Assembly (NCBI RefSeq): GCF_035953295.1
Contig: NZ_CP108370.1
Location: 4,679,001-4,743,000 of the forward strand
Direction: 5' to 3'
DNA: 64,000 nucleotides
Source of the DNA: Streptomyces sp. NBC_01335
Lineage (GTDB): Bacteria; Actinomycetota; Actinomycetes; Streptomycetales; Streptomycetaceae
Part shown: positions 9,093 through 16,214 of the stretch, one piece after another
How the letters are laid out: every line of letters begins with the position of its first letter
Position numbering within the stretch: position 1 is the stretch's first letter
Made by a program: the position numbers and the translations under genes
The notes under the pieces: model-generated
What the model was told of the DNA's origin: nothing
The model's input: only the letters and a program-made list of their open reading frames with translations
The model's database searches: none

Positions 9093-9721
9093 ACACGCCC
9101 CTCTGGCCGGTGCTCCTGAAGGACGGCGAGGTGACGCTGCGGCCGATACGCCTGCGGGACCAGAACGTCTGGCGCGAGGTCAACCGCCGCAACCGGGACT
9201 GGCTCCGCCCCTGGGAGGCCACCGTCCCGCCGCCCGTCCCCGGAGGACCGGTGATCCGCCGGCCCACCTACCGGCAGATGGTCCGCCACCTGCGCTCCGA
9301 GGCGAGAGCCGGCCGGATGCTGCCCTTCGCGATCGAGTACGAGGGCCGCCTCGTCGGCCAGTTGACCGTCGCGGGCATCACCTGGGGCTCGATGTGTTCG
9401 GCGCACATCGGTTACTGGGTCGACCGGGAAGTGGCCGGCCGGGGCGTCATGCCCACCGCCGTGGCACTCGCCGCCGACCATTGTTTCCACCGGGTCGGGC
9501 TGCACCGCGTCGAGGTCTGCATTCGCCCCGAGAACGCGCCGAGCCGCCGGGTCGTGGAGAAACTCGGATTCCGCGAGGAAGGGCTGAGACCGCGCTATCT
9601 GCACATCGACGGAGCCTGGCGCGACCACCTCATCTACGCCCTCACGTCGGAGGAGGCCATGGACGGCTTGCTCCGGCGCTGGCACCGGTCGAGGCCGAGG
9701 ACGAACCCCCACCCTCAATAA
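9089..9721 (+). CDS. RimJ/RimL-like GNAT N-acetyltransferase
   Basis: Acetyl-CoA-dependent acetyltransferase resembling the ribosomal-protein Nalpha-acetyltransferases, 210 aa. VTLRPIRLRDQ opens the fold, IGYWVDREVAGRGVMPTAVAL holds the acetyl-CoA pyrophosphate loop, and HRVEVCIRPENAPSRRVVEKLGFREEG is the classic C-terminal half. The proposed CTG start at 9089 overlaps the mog stop (CTGA), has GGGAG six bases upstream and gives LNTPLWPVLLKDG. The GTG at 9110 has no ribosome site and is the conservative alternative. The gene sits between the mog and sepX genes, a neighbourhood that recurs in actinobacteria. Its acceptor protein is unknown. Confidence 0.85.
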   Translation: MNTPLWPVLLKDGEVTLRPIRLRDQNVWREVNRRNRDWLRPWEATVPPPVPGGPVIRRPTYRQMVRHLRSEARAGRMLPFAIEYEGRLVGQLTVAGITWGSMCSAHIGYWVDREVAGRGVMPTAVALAADHCFHRVGLHRVEVCIRPENAPSRRVVEKLGFREEGLRPRYLHIDGAWRDHLIYALTSEEAMDGLLRRWHRSRPRTNPHPQ

Positions 9722-9874
9722 ATCACATGCTTGTTCGAATTAAAGGGTTCGTCGTCGCATTAAGCACCTGCGGCGTCACTCGTTGGTCTGAACAATCACA
9801 AAAAAGGCCCGCGATATCAGCCTGATCGTGCGACACACCGTGGCAATTGGCGGATGCCGCCGTGCAAACCCCTC

Positions 9875-9880
9875 TACGGT
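9875..9880 (+). promoter_or_regulatory. Candidate leaderless -10 (TACGGT) for sepX
   Basis: TACGGT ends 6 bases before the GTG at 9887, with no ribosome site between, suggesting that sepX is expressed from its own leaderless transcript. The 165-bp gap before it is comparatively AT-rich at 9718-9760 and holds nothing else recognised. Confidence 0.45.
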
Positions 9881-9886
9881 GTGAGC

Positions 9887-11122
9887 GTGAGCAGCAGCGG
9901 CCTCATCTACGCAGTCATCGTCGGGGCCTGGGCCGCCTACTTGGTGCCGATGTGGCTCCGAAGGCAGGACGAACTCAACGAAGCCCGTCCGACGGAACGC
10001 TTCAGCACCGCCATCCGGCTGCTGTCCGGACGGGCGGCGATGGAGCGTCGTTACGCCAAGGAGTTGCGGGAACGCGGCGCCGATGAGGCGGAACCGGTCG
10101 TCGACCCGGACGCCGCGACGGACCGAATGGACTCCGTCGACGTCCGGGCCTTCGCCGCGCCCGGAGCGCACACCGAAGCCAGGATCCTCGATCCGGCGCA
10201 CGCCTCCGAGCGCGCGTCCGGACGCCCGGCGGTGGAGCACCCGGCGCATTCCGGCCACTCGGCGCCCCCGGCCCATCCGGCGCCCGAGCGGAGCGACCCC
10301 CGCAACCGTCCCGCGGCGCAACGCCCGTCCGCCGGGCGGCCCCCCGAGCAGCGCGTCGCGCCCTCCGCGCAACGCGCCCGGGGTGTCGCCGAGGACGCCG
10401 AGCGCGTCCGCCGCGCCCAGCGCTCCCAGGTGCTGGCCCGGCGCAGGCGCACCACCAGCGTCCTCTTCCTCGTCTTCACCGCCGGCGCGATCGTCGCGGC
10501 GGTCGGCGGCCTCGCGTTCCTCTGGGCGCCCGCCGCACCGGCCGTGATGCTGAGCGCCTACATCGTGCACCTGCGCGCCCAGGAGCGGAGGCGGTTCGCC
10601 TTCACCATGGACCGCCGCCGGGCCGAAGACGCGGCGCAGCGCCTGCGCGAGAACCGCCCGCGCCGCCACCAGCAGCCGGCGGCGTCCGCGGTCGAGCCCG
10701 ACGAGGAACCCGAAGCGCACCACCCGGCCGACCCGGTCCCCGTACCGACCGTCTCCCCGCAGGAGGCCGGCCGCCGGGCGCTCGTCGAGCAGACGGACCA
10801 CGCGGAGTGGGTGGACCAGCAGCGCGAACGCGGCCGGGTCCAGGGCGACAGCTGGGAGCCGGTCCCCGTCCCGCTGCCGACCTACGTCACCGCCCCGGTC
10901 GCCCCGCGCGCCTCCGGTGGCGTCGAGGTCAACGACCCGGAGACCTGGAGCGCCGCCCGCTCCAGCACCGCCGAGCCCGCCCTGCCGGACCCGGCCGTCC
11001 CCGACGTGGACCAGACCCCGCACCGCAGGCCCGACGCCCGTCGCACCCGCGACCGGGGCCGTACCCCTCTCTTCGACCAGTACGACGACGAGGAGGACCG
11101 ACCCCGTGCCGCCAACGAATGA
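9887..11122 (+). CDS. sepX: Divisome membrane protein SepX/GlpR
   Basis: Actinobacterial membrane protein of cell division, 411 aa. One hydrophobic helix lies at residues 4-25 (SSGLIYAVIVGAWAAYLVPM). A conserved basic/acidic stretch LRRQDELNEARPTERFSTA follows, then a Pro/Ala/His-rich disordered region (about 75-165), two closely spaced membrane helices (about 189-230) and a long acidic, Pro-rich tail ending in DDEEDRPRAANE. The family (SepX in Streptomyces, GlpR in Corynebacterium) localises at division sites, and GlpR is the receptor of the MoeA-like protein Glp encoded upstream. GTG 9887 is chosen for its leaderless -10; the GTG at 9881 and ATG at 9854 are in frame but less likely. Confidence 0.85.
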   Translation: MSSSGLIYAVIVGAWAAYLVPMWLRRQDELNEARPTERFSTAIRLLSGRAAMERRYAKELRERGADEAEPVVDPDAATDRMDSVDVRAFAAPGAHTEARILDPAHASERASGRPAVEHPAHSGHSAPPAHPAPERSDPRNRPAAQRPSAGRPPEQRVAPSAQRARGVAEDAERVRRAQRSQVLARRRRTTSVLFLVFTAGAIVAAVGGLAFLWAPAAPAVMLSAYIVHLRAQERRRFAFTMDRRRAEDAAQRLRENRPRRHQQPAASAVEPDEEPEAHHPADPVPVPTVSPQEAGRRALVEQTDHAEWVDQQRERGRVQGDSWEPVPVPLPTYVTAPVAPRASGGVEVNDPETWSAARSSTAEPALPDPAVPDVDQTPHRRPDARRTRDRGRTPLFDQYDDEEDRPRAANE

Positions 11123-11140
11123 CGGCCGGGGCACGGGAGT

Positions 11141-11165
11141 TGGGCCCGGGGCGCACCCGGGCCCA
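11141..11165 (+). terminator. Hairpin terminator after sepX
   Basis: A perfect 10-bp stem (11141-11150 with 11156-11165) around a 5-base loop, 18 bp after the sepX stop. There is no T-tract, as usual in Streptomyces. Confidence 0.6.
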
Positions 11166-11251
11166 GGGTCCCGGAACCCCGGCACCCCTGACCAGCGGGG
11201 AACGGATTTCCAAGCACCCCCTGGAGGGTGCTAGAGTTTCACTCGTCGCAA

Positions 11252-11325
11252 GGGCCTGTGGCGCAGTCTGGTAGCGCACCTCGTTCGCATCGAGGGGGTC
11301 TGGGGTTCAAATCCCCACAGGTCCA
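11252..11325 (+). tRNA. tRNA-Ala (anticodon CGC)
   Basis: A full 74-nt cloverleaf. The acceptor stem is GGGCCTG with CAGGTCC and contains the G3:U70 pair that identifies alanine tRNAs. The anticodon arm CCTCG-TTCGCAT-CGAGG reads GCG codons, the T-arm is TGGGG-TTCAAAT-CCCCA, and the discriminator is A. CCA is not encoded. It marks the left border of the accessory block; no copy of its 3' end was seen elsewhere in the window. Confidence 0.97.
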
Positions 11326-11361
11326 CAGACGACAGTTCGCGAGTAGCTCTCGTGAACGTCA

Positions 11362-11399
11362 CAAGATCCCGCCCGGTCGGAAGACCGGGCGGGATCTTG
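11362..11399. terminator. Strong bidirectional hairpin after tRNA-Ala
   Basis: A perfect 17-bp inverted repeat (11362-11378 with 11383-11399) with a GGAA tetraloop. It can end the tRNA transcript from the left and the transposase-like gene from the right. Confidence 0.85.
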
Positions 11400-11487
11400 G
11401 CGTTTCCGGGTTCGGCCGAAGCCTGTTCGGGGTGGTGGACGGTGACCCGCCGGGACGCCGGTGTCCGTCGCCGCGGAGTGACCGGAC

Positions 11488-12885
11488 TCACTCCGCCGAT
11501 CCGGTGGGGAGGGGGCGTACCGCCGAGAGGTTCCGCCGGGGCGCGGGCGGCCCGCCGTGCGCCGGGTGCGCGTCGTTGCCGCTCGGTGAGCCGGTTCGAG
11601 GCTGCCGGAGGCCGACAAGGTGCCCGGAGGTCCTTCCCGCCCCGCCGGTCCCCCGTGCGGCCCGGCCCGGTCCGCCCGTCGCACCCGCCGCGGGGACTCC
11701 GACGGCCGCCGCGGGGGCGCCGGTGAGGCGGTGGTACGCGTACGCGGCGGAGACCAGGGTCATGTGGCGGTGCCAGCCGGGATACGAGCGGCCCTCGAAG
11801 TCCCGGATGCCGTGGTGCTCGCCGAGCGTGGTGACCGTGTCGGCGGCTCCCTGGAGCAGGGCGGTGAGCTTCAGGAGTTCCTCGATCCGGTAGTGGGCGA
11901 GGTTGGTGATCCAGATCCGGCCGAGCCTTCGGCGCGCCGGGTCCCACTCGGCGAAGAGCCTGCCGTCGGCGACGGTCCGCGTGCCGTCCGCGCGCAGGAC
12001 CGGGGTCCTGGTGGGGACCGACGCCACCTGGACGCGCCGCAGGCTGCCGTCGGGACCGGCCGTGGTGGCGATGTGCGGGTGCCTCAGGCCGCTGCGCAGG
12101 AGCCGCTGGAAGGCGTTCTCCCCGGCCTGTGGGCCGCCCGGGGCCGAGGGGCGGAGTGGCGCCGCGGTGTCGGGCAGCAGCCGGAGGTCCTGGTCCACCG
12201 CGAGCGCGAAGCCGTGGCCGCCGGCGTTGAGCCGCTCCATGACCCGGCGGGCCTCCGCCGTCGGCCCCACGTCGGCCACCACCGGTGCGGGCACTATGGA
12301 GGAGTGCGTCGACAACGCCTCCACGAGTCCGACGACATGGGCCCAGTACGGCCGGAAAGGCACCGACCCCGGCACCCGTACGCGGCGGCGCTCCTCCTCC
12401 TGGGTCCAGCGCTCGGGCAGGTGCAGCCGCCACCCGACCGGCAGGTGCTCGGAGCTGCTGGAGAGGAAGATGCCCACGCTCAGCTGGCAGTTGACGGTTC
12501 GTTCGAACTCCGGCACGAACCGCTGGTGCACGCCGACCGAGTGGTTGCCGCGCTTGGGCAGCACCGCAGGCACCACGGTCCACGCCTGGGCGGTGAAGTG
12601 GGAGTCGATCCAGCGGGCGAGCTCCTGCCGGGTGGCGTCCCACTGCCACGGGCTCATGTTGACGAACTGCTGGAGTGACTGCGACGCGGTCGGCGACAGG
12701 GTCACCGCCTCGGCCATGCGCCGGACCGACTTCCTTCCCGGCGTCGCCAGCAGGCCCTGCAGGTAGACCCTGGCCCACCTCAACTGATCCGTGCGCGGCA
12801 ACTGCGCGAACAGGGTTTCGCTGAACTCCGCGAGCGACACCGTGTCCTTCGTCCGCCCCCGGGCGGTCTGCCCCGACGTCGTCAT
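11488..12885 (-). CDS. IS701-type transposase-like protein lacking the first catalytic Asp
   Basis: 465 aa related to IS701/DDE_5 transposases. N-terminal half: YLQGLLATPGRKSVRRMAEA and LQQFVNMSPWQWD. Core: a KRGNHSVGV...TVNCQLSVGIFL stretch. C-terminal half: HYRIEELLK and YPGWHRHMTLVSAAYAY. In active members the first catalytic Asp lies in a DDTGF-type motif before the KKGTKSVGV-like segment. Here residues 103-110 read TVVPAVLP, so that Asp is gone, while the Glu-bearing HYRIEE helix is kept. No terminal inverted repeats or target duplications flank the gene. It has a strong ribosome site (GGAGGAGG) and an intact frame, so it is probably a domesticated protein, perhaps regulatory. The last 80 residues are low-complexity. 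It is divergent from a TetR regulator. Confidence 0.75.
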   Translation of the reverse strand: MTTSGQTARGRTKDTVSLAEFSETLFAQLPRTDQLRWARVYLQGLLATPGRKSVRRMAEAVTLSPTASQSLQQFVNMSPWQWDATRQELARWIDSHFTAQAWTVVPAVLPKRGNHSVGVHQRFVPEFERTVNCQLSVGIFLSSSSEHLPVGWRLHLPERWTQEEERRRVRVPGSVPFRPYWAHVVGLVEALSTHSSIVPAPVVADVGPTAEARRVMERLNAGGHGFALAVDQDLRLLPDTAAPLRPSAPGGPQAGENAFQRLLRSGLRHPHIATTAGPDGSLRRVQVASVPTRTPVLRADGTRTVADGRLFAEWDPARRRLGRIWITNLAHYRIEELLKLTALLQGAADTVTTLGEHHGIRDFEGRSYPGWHRHMTLVSAAYAYHRLTGAPAAAVGVPAAGATGGPGRAARGTGGAGRTSGHLVGLRQPRTGSPSGNDAHPAHGGPPAPRRNLSAVRPLPTGSAE

Positions 12886-13057
12886 GAGACTGCCTCCTCC
12901 GCGTCCTCGTCCTGTGAGGAGTAACCATAGCGAACGTTTTCTTTTTTTCTCCGACTTCCCTCCTACTTCCTGGAGTCGGGTGCGGTGCGCACCTCCCGGC
13001 CCGTCACGATGCACGGGGGGAGCGCCCTCGACCGAGCAGCGAGAAAGAGTCCATGAC
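12886..13057. promoter_or_regulatory. Divergent promoter region, transposase-like gene / tetR
   Basis: 172 bp between two divergent starts. It contains an unusually T-rich tract at 12935-12952 next to the short palindrome AACGTT (12934-12939). No clear -10/-35 pair was found. It is the natural place for the operator of the adjacent TetR protein. Confidence 0.35.
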
Positions 13058-13696
13058 ATGCAAGAACGAGCCGCTCACACCCGCGGCGCGCTGATCGAGT
13101 CCGCAGCCGCGGAGTTCGAGCGCGCGGGATATGACGGGGCGTCACTGGCTCGGATCAGCTCGGCCGCGAGGGCCTCCGTCGGGGCGCTGACGTTCCACTT
13201 CCGGACCAAGGCCGCGCTGGCCGACGCCGTCTGCGCCGCCTCGCGGGCGGGCACGGCCCTCCTCGTCAGCCAGGCGCTGACCAGTCCGGAACCGCCGCTG
13301 GTCGCTCTGAGGCACCTGGTGACCGGACTGACCCGGCTGGTGGAGACCAGCGTGGTCGCCCGCGCCGCGGCCCGTCTGCGCCACGAACTCCCCGGCGTCC
13401 CCGTGTCCGCGCCGTCCCCGGCGCTCGACTGGCCCGTGGCGTTGAACCTGCTGGTCAAGCGGGCCCGGCGGGCCGGCAGCCTGAGGGAGGGAGTGGCGCC
13501 GGAGGTGGCGGAGACGCTGGTCCACCGGTTCATCGAGGGCACCGGCGTGCACCTCCGTGGCCTGGACCGGAGCGGGACCGCCGGGCTCGGGGCGACGGCG
13601 GAGCAGCTCTGGGAACTGCTGGAGCACAGCATCGCGAAGAGCCCCGACGCCCGAGGGAGGATCCCCGACGCCAGAGGCAGGACCCCCGACGCCTGA
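13058..13696 (+). CDS. TetR-family regulator, butyrolactone-receptor-like
   Basis: 212-aa one-domain repressor. The N-terminal helix-turn-helix is at residues 5-52 (TRGALIESAAAEFERAGYDGASLARISSAA, then VGALTFHFRTKAALADAV), closest in style to the ArpA/ScbR group (ALTFHF, KAALA). The C-terminal ligand domain has no recognisable specificity motif. The tail carries a PDARGR repeat (13646-13692). ATG 13058 is used; the ribosome site is weak (AGAAAGAG). It may be a second receptor or pseudo-receptor controlling the block beside the ScbR-like protein at 35,277-35,906. That role is inferred from position and family. Confidence 0.78.
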   Translation: MQERAAHTRGALIESAAAEFERAGYDGASLARISSAARASVGALTFHFRTKAALADAVCAASRAGTALLVSQALTSPEPPLVALRHLVTGLTRLVETSVVARAAARLRHELPGVPVSAPSPALDWPVALNLLVKRARRAGSLREGVAPEVAETLVHRFIEGTGVHLRGLDRSGTAGLGATAEQLWELLEHSIAKSPDARGRIPDARGRTPDA

Positions 13697-13762
13697 GAGT
13701 GGATCCCCGGCGCGCGAGGACGGGGCGCCCGGTGAGCCGGATCCGGCCCCGGGCACGCCTGA

Positions 13763-13808
13763 AACCCGTCTCCCCGCCCGGCCTGGGCGGCGGGCGGGGA
13801 GACGGGTT
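13763..13808. terminator. Convergent bidirectional terminator
   Basis: A perfect 18-bp stem (13763-13780 with 13791-13808) and 10-base loop between the tetR stop and the stop of the ten-gene minus-strand operon. Confidence 0.85.
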
Positions 13809-13844
13809 CCGGGCGGGTGGGGAGACCGGACAGGGCGGCGGATG

Positions 13845-15161
13845 TCAGCCCCGGGCGGCCAGGTCCAGCTGGATGTCGGCGAGTGAGCGGTTCTTCGTCT
13901 CCGGCACCTTCACCGCCACGAAGCAGAGCGCGCCCGCGGAGACGGCCGCGAAGAACCAGAACACCCAGGAGACGCCGACCTCGTCGGCGACCGGCAGGAA
14001 GAGCTGGCCGACCACGAAGTTGGCGGCCCAGTTCACCAGAGCGCAGAGCGCTCCGCCACGGGCCCGGGCGCCCGGCGGGAAGAGTTCGGCGGCCAGGATC
14101 CAGAAGACCGGTCCGAGGCCGACCGCGAAGCTTCCGACGTACGTGACCATGCAGACCAGCGCGAGCAGATGGGGCAACGGGCCGGACGGCAGCGCCATGG
14201 TCACACCCAGCACGACGAGCGAGGCGGCCATGCCGGCCAGCGAGAACAGCAGCAGGGGGCGGCGGCCGAGGCGGTCGATGAGAGGAATGGCCGCGACCGT
14301 CATCACGACGTTGATCACACCGATGACCACCGAGTACTGGATGGAGTTCCCGGCCGGCAGCCCGGCCCTGGCCATGATGCTCGGGGCGTAGTAGATGATG
14401 CTGTTGATGCCGCCGAACTGCTGGACCGCCGCGAGCGTGACACCGATGACGAGGGCCCGCCGGACCGCCGGGTCGGCGAGCGGGAGCCGGGCCGCCGGAG
14501 CGTGCCGGCCGGCCGGCCGGTCGTCCGCCCGTCGGCGCAGCCACTCCGGGCTCTCCGGGATGAACAGCGTGCCCACCAGCATGGCCACCGAGGGGATCAG
14601 CCCGATCGCGAACATGGCCCGCCAGTCGGCGCTGCCGGAGAACGCCAGGTTGACCAGGTAGGACACCAGGATGCCCACGGTGAGCAGGACCTGGTTGGCC
14701 GTCACCAGCTGGCCGCGCAGCCGCGGCGGGGCGATCTCCGCGAGGTAGAGCGGGACGATGGTCGAGGCGCTGCCCACCGCGAGGCCGAGGACCACGCGGG
14801 CGGCGACCAGGCTCGCGAAGTCGCGGGACGCCACGGCGGAGGCGAGACCGAGGGTGAACACGAGGGCCACCGCGATCAGTACGCGCCGGCGCCCGAACCG
14901 GTCGGCGGGCCGCCCGCTGCCGAGGGCGCCGGCGGCCGCGCCGATGAGCAGCGCCGAGATGACCGTGCCCTCCTGGAAGGAGGAGAGAGCGAAGTCCTCC
15001 TTCAGGAACAGCAGCGCGCCGGAGATCACCCCGGTGTCGAAGCCGAACAACAGGCCGCCGAGGGCGACGACCGCCGTGGCCGTCACCAGCCGGCGCGGCG
15101 GCCGCGATCGCGCCACCGGTACGCCGGTGCCGGGCGGGGGCGGGGAGTCCTGGAGCGTCAT
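13845..15161 (-). CDS. MFS sugar/proton symporter
   Basis: 438-aa transporter of the sugar-porter family with 12 predicted membrane segments. Signatures: GFDTGVISGALLFL in helix 1, DRFGRRRVL between helices 2 and 3, VPLYLAEIAPPRLRGQLV, QQFGGINSIIYYAPSI in helix 7, DRLGRRPLLL between helices 8 and 9, and VPETKNRSLADIQ at the end. The loop after PESPEWLRRR is about 30 residues, shorter than in XylE-like members. It is the last gene of the cyclitol operon, and its ATG overlaps the stop of the transaldolase-like gene (ATGA). It may take up a precursor sugar or move a cyclitol; direction is not known. Confidence 0.88.
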   Translation of the reverse strand: MTLQDSPPPPGTGVPVARSRPPRRLVTATAVVALGGLLFGFDTGVISGALLFLKEDFALSSFQEGTVISALLIGAAAGALGSGRPADRFGRRRVLIAVALVFTLGLASAVASRDFASLVAARVVLGLAVGSASTIVPLYLAEIAPPRLRGQLVTANQVLLTVGILVSYLVNLAFSGSADWRAMFAIGLIPSVAMLVGTLFIPESPEWLRRRADDRPAGRHAPAARLPLADPAVRRALVIGVTLAAVQQFGGINSIIYYAPSIMARAGLPAGNSIQYSVVIGVINVVMTVAAIPLIDRLGRRPLLLFSLAGMAASLVVLGVTMALPSGPLPHLLALVCMVTYVGSFAVGLGPVFWILAAELFPPGARARGGALCALVNWAANFVVGQLFLPVADEVGVSWVFWFFAAVSAGALCFVAVKVPETKNRSLADIQLDLAARG

Positions 15162-16153
15162 GCCACACCTTCCGGGGCCGGGGTCCGGGCGAGTACGGGG
15201 GAGAGGGGCTCGCCCTCCAGCCGGCGGGCCACGTCGTCCGGGCGGATGCCGAACCACCGCAGGCACGCGTCGAGATGGCCGGCCCGTTCGCCGATCCGGT
15301 GGGCGCTCCGCGGGCGGGGGCGCAGGCCGGCCACGCGGCCGAGTGCCGCGGTGGTGACGGCGACCGGGGCGTCGGGGTCGCCGAGTTCGGCCGCGTATCC
15401 GGTCACCGGGTCGCCGGCGGACACGCCGTCACCGAGGTCGGTCCAGACCAGCCGCAGCGGTACCGCGCCGGCCGCGGCGAGGTCCCGCCAGACCGGTGAT
15501 CCGGCGGTGTCGAAGACGCGGTCGAGCGCGAGCCGGGCAAGCCGGGCGGTGAGCAGGGCGGCGGTGCCCCGCAGCGCCTTCGCCTCCTCTCCGCCGGCCA
15601 GGTCGAGGAGCGCGTCGACCCGTACGTCGAGCGGGCGCAGCCCGAACGCCACGGTGGAGGCGAGGCGTGCCAGGTCCTCGCCCCGGGCCTCGGCGCGCCG
15701 CAGCGCCGCGAGGTAGGCGGCTGCCGCCTGTTCGCACCTGCGGACCGAGAAGCAGGTGGCCAGCTGGACCGGTACGCCCCGGTCGAGCAGGGCGGACATG
15801 TCCGCGATGCCGCGGTCGGTCGCGGGAAGGGCGACGGCCAGCCGGGGCCGGTCCACCCGGGCGGCGAACTCCGCCGCACGCTCGGCCGGACCGCGGCCGT
15901 CGGTGCCCGGCGGAGGCGGAGCGACGACGGTCCCGTGCCCGTCCCGGCCGGCGCCGAGCGGCGGGGGGAACATCGCGCAGACCCGCCGCACGGTGTCCAC
16001 CGTGGTGGTGGGCCCCAGAAGGACCCCGTGGACCGGGACCGGTGCCCCGGCCGCGTGCTTCGGCAGCCGGCCGGACCGCACGGGCTCGTCCGAGTCCCGC
16101 AGGTCGAGCCAGAGCGGTACGGTCCCGGCCCGTCGGGCCCGCGTACTCTCCAT
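15158..16153 (-). CDS. Transaldolase-like protein without the catalytic lysine
   Basis: 331 aa aligning along its length with actinobacterial transaldolase: LWLD near the N-terminus, VDRPRLAVALPAT, RGVPVQLATCFSVRRCEQAAAAYLAAL, LDVRVDALLD, and a degenerate C-terminal third. In transaldolase the Schiff-base lysine is the K of the IKIPAT segment. Here that position is Ala108 (VALPAT), and GVTxNPT is changed to GVLLGPT. It is therefore unlikely to catalyse dihydroxyacetone transfer. ATG 16153 is chosen for its GAAGGGA ribosome site. It sits in the operon of a sedoheptulose-7-phosphate cyclase, so a sugar-phosphate-binding or altered aldol role is plausible. Confidence 0.8.
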   Translation of the reverse strand: MESTRARRAGTVPLWLDLRDSDEPVRSGRLPKHAAGAPVPVHGVLLGPTTTVDTVRRVCAMFPPPLGAGRDGHGTVVAPPPPGTDGRGPAERAAEFAARVDRPRLAVALPATDRGIADMSALLDRGVPVQLATCFSVRRCEQAAAAYLAALRRAEARGEDLARLASTVAFGLRPLDVRVDALLDLAGGEEAKALRGTAALLTARLARLALDRVFDTAGSPVWRDLAAAGAVPLRLVWTDLGDGVSAGDPVTGYAAELGDPDAPVAVTTAALGRVAGLRPRPRSAHRIGERAGHLDACLRWFGIRPDDVARRLEGEPLSPVLARTPAPEGVA

Positions 16154-16214
16154 TTCTTTTTCCCTTCCGTGTTCTTCGGCCGCCCGGAAGACGGGTGCGG
16201 GCGTGGCCCCGTCC

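Noticed and set aside
11488..12885. An intact insertion sequence
   Set aside because: No terminal inverted repeats or target duplication were found and the first catalytic Asp is missing, so I call a transposase-derived protein and not a mobile element.
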